Positions 62,965 to 64,000 of a stretch of DNA of 64,000 bases are shown here, piece by piece. The translations under genes were made by a program, and so were the position numbers. The DNA is from an uncultured Dialister sp. (GTDB lineage: Bacteria > Bacillota > Negativicutes > Veillonellales > Dialisteraceae): assembly GCA_934216155.1 (NCBI GenBank), contig CAKQBK010000001.1, positions 1-64,000 of the forward strand, in the 5' to 3' direction. The notes below the pieces were generated by a model. It ran no database searches. It was not told the origin of the DNA and saw nothing but the letters and a program-made list of their open reading frames with translations. Position 1 is the first letter of the stretch. Each line of letters starts with the position of its first letter.

Positions 62965-63318
62965 ATGAGCGAAAAGGCAGTACAACAATTGAGTCTTCGC
63001 TTTGCTATACGTGTGGTGAAATTAGTCAAGTTTTTACGAAGCGAAAAGAAAGAATATACCATGTCGGACCAATTGCTGAGAAGTGGGACTAGCATAGGTG
63101 CCAACATTAGTGAGGCAGAGTATAGTATTCGTAAAAACGATTTTACTGCTAAGATATACATATCATATAAAGAGTGTGGAGAAACGTTATATTGGCTGAA
63201 AGTGTTATATGCTACAGACTATTTGACAGAGAAGCAATATCAATCAATGAAATTAGATTGTGAAGAGCTTTTGCGTTTGTTGACTGCCATTACTAAGACA
63301 CTGAGAAAAAATAGTTAA
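62965..63318 (+). CDS. Four-helix-bundle protein (23S rRNA IVS-type)
   Basis: 117 residues. RFAIRVVKLVKFLRSEKKEYTMSDQLLRSGTSIGANISEAEYSIRKNDFTAKIYISYKECGETLYWLKVL is the pattern of the small four-helix-bundle family first found in intervening sequences of 23S rRNA genes and common as single genes across bacteria; the function is unknown and a link to RNA or DNA metabolism is only suspected. RBS AAAGGGAG lies 8 bases before ATG 62965. TTTACTC ATTACTC heptamers follow (63354-63386). Confidence 0.9.
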   Translation: MSEKAVQQLSLRFAIRVVKLVKFLRSEKKEYTMSDQLLRSGTSIGANISEAEYSIRKNDFTAKIYISYKECGETLYWLKVLYATDYLTEKQYQSMKLDCEELLRLLTAITKTLRKNS

Positions 63319-63416
63319 AAGGCGACGCTATATAATTTGTGCGTCGCTACCATAATTACTCATTGCTCTTTACTCATTACTCATTTACATACAGAAAGGG
63401 ATCAGGTGATAAAGTT

Positions 63417-64000
63417 ATGGATTTATTCGGAAATGAGGACCCGGAGGAGTATGTAGCCAGGCGGCAGCGGGAGTTGGCGGAAAGACAGCGGGCTGCGGCG
63501 AAGGAGCGGGAAGGGGTTTCTTTTCATAGCCATGAGGAATTGAAAGCGGCCATCACTTCCTGTGAACGGTGCCGGCTCCGGCGGGAAGGCGGGTTGGGAC
63601 CGGTGCTTTCTACGGGACCTTCTGATTCTCCTTTGATGATCGTCGGCGAGGGGCCTGGTGGGGTCGAAGATGATTACGGCGGGCCTCTGGTGGGACCGTC
63701 GGGACAGCTTTTGGATAAAGCCTTGGCCTCGGTGGGCATTACCCGTGACCATGTGTATGTCACCAATATCGTAAAATGTCGTCCTCGGGGCAATCGGACG
63801 CCCACTATGGAGGAGGGACATTTCTGTGGCGCTATTTGGCTTATGCAGGAAATACAACTGGTGCAGCCGAAAGTCATTATTGGATTGGGCAAAGTGGCTC
63901 TTCGTTTCTTTTTAGGGAGAGAAGCAGGCATTATTCGTTCTCGAGGACACTGGATTGATTATCACGGCATTCCGGTGATGCCTACGTTCCACCCAGCTTA
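63417..64000 (+). CDS. Type-4 uracil-DNA glycosylase, 3' end outside the window
   Basis: At least 194 residues; the frame is open at the window edge. Four cysteines for a 4Fe-4S cluster are in place (Cys49, Cys52, Cys121, Cys137), with SCERCRL, the active-site block VGEGPGGVEDDYGGPLVGPSGQLLDKAL, VTNIVKCRPRGNRTPT and the start of the HPA motif (FHPA at 191-194). It removes uracil from DNA in base-excision repair. A basic, Arg/Glu-rich helical N-terminus of about 35 residues comes before the catalytic domain. Start ATG 63417 with GAAAGGGAT upstream is fair; a later start is possible. Confidence 0.9.
   Translation, partial: MDLFGNEDPEEYVARRQRELAERQRAAAKEREGVSFHSHEELKAAITSCERCRLRREGGLGPVLSTGPSDSPLMIVGEGPGGVEDDYGGPLVGPSGQLLDKALASVGITRDHVYVTNIVKCRPRGNRTPTMEEGHFCGAIWLMQEIQLVQPKVIIGLGKVALRFFLGREAGIIRSRGHWIDYHGIPVMPTFHPA

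Overview
The window looks like chromosome from a diderm Firmicute of the class Negativicutes (Veillonellales type, for example a Megasphaera- or Dialister-like genus; the genus cannot be settled by eye). It combines Gram-negative envelope genes (heptose-LPS core synthesis, a lipid A-core:O-antigen ligase family protein, a two-partner secretion system) with Firmicute-type features: a DUF2922 / small sigma factor / holin / GH25 lysozyme group, a ParB-binding parS site of the Bacillus consensus, and AAGGAGG ribosome binding sites. No rRNA, tRNA, CRISPR array or transposase gene was found.

Layout. 1-3.3 kb: DUF2922 protein and a small sigma-70-like factor on the minus strand, a structured untranslated stretch, then a holin and a GH25 endolysin on the plus strand. 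A promoter-like block is duplicated in front of the DUF2922 gene and in front of the holin-lysin unit, with the sigma gene between them. 3.3-5.1 kb: a Fic AMP-transferase behind an array of six AATACCTTTATT half-sites. 5.2-22.8 kb: LPS locus: two GT9 heptosyltransferases, heptose-7-P kinase, heptose epimerase, a HipBA toxin-antitoxin pair on the minus strand, a VirK/YbjX protein, four glycosyltransferases, an O-antigen ligase, an LTA-synthase/phosphoethanolamine-transferase-like sulfatase and a YdjC/ChbG deacetylase. The section from about 14.4 to 19.4 kb is visibly AT-richer, as expected for an exchanged O-chain cassette. 23.2-33.1 kb: two paralogous cytoplasmic hybrid histidine kinases (minus strand) bracketing a plus-strand YgiB-like lipoprotein / YgiC-like ATP-grasp pair. 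34.5-52.2 kb: two-partner secretion, TpsB transporter and a 5190-residue TpsA adhesin. 52.9-53.2 kb: a probable stand-alone structured RNA. 53.6-64 kb: LuxR-type regulator, flavin reductase, NimA-like protein, parS, metallo-hydrolase, carbonic anhydrase, MATE transporter, prepilin peptidase plus pseudopilin, DnaB helicase, four-helix-bundle protein and the start of a type-4 uracil-DNA glycosylase.

The most unusual property is in the spacers. Nearly every intergenic region is built from degenerate tandem arrays with a strict period of 7 nt (many different heptamers) or 9 nt, often starting on the stop codon of one gene, ending just before the ribosome binding site of the next, and arranged as inverted pairs so that whole spacers are palindromic. 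Nested among them are at least five families of long (about 150-250 bp) palindromic MITE-like elements present in several copies. Cyanobacterial STRR heptamer repeats are the closest thing I know of; the combination seen here I do not recognise as described.
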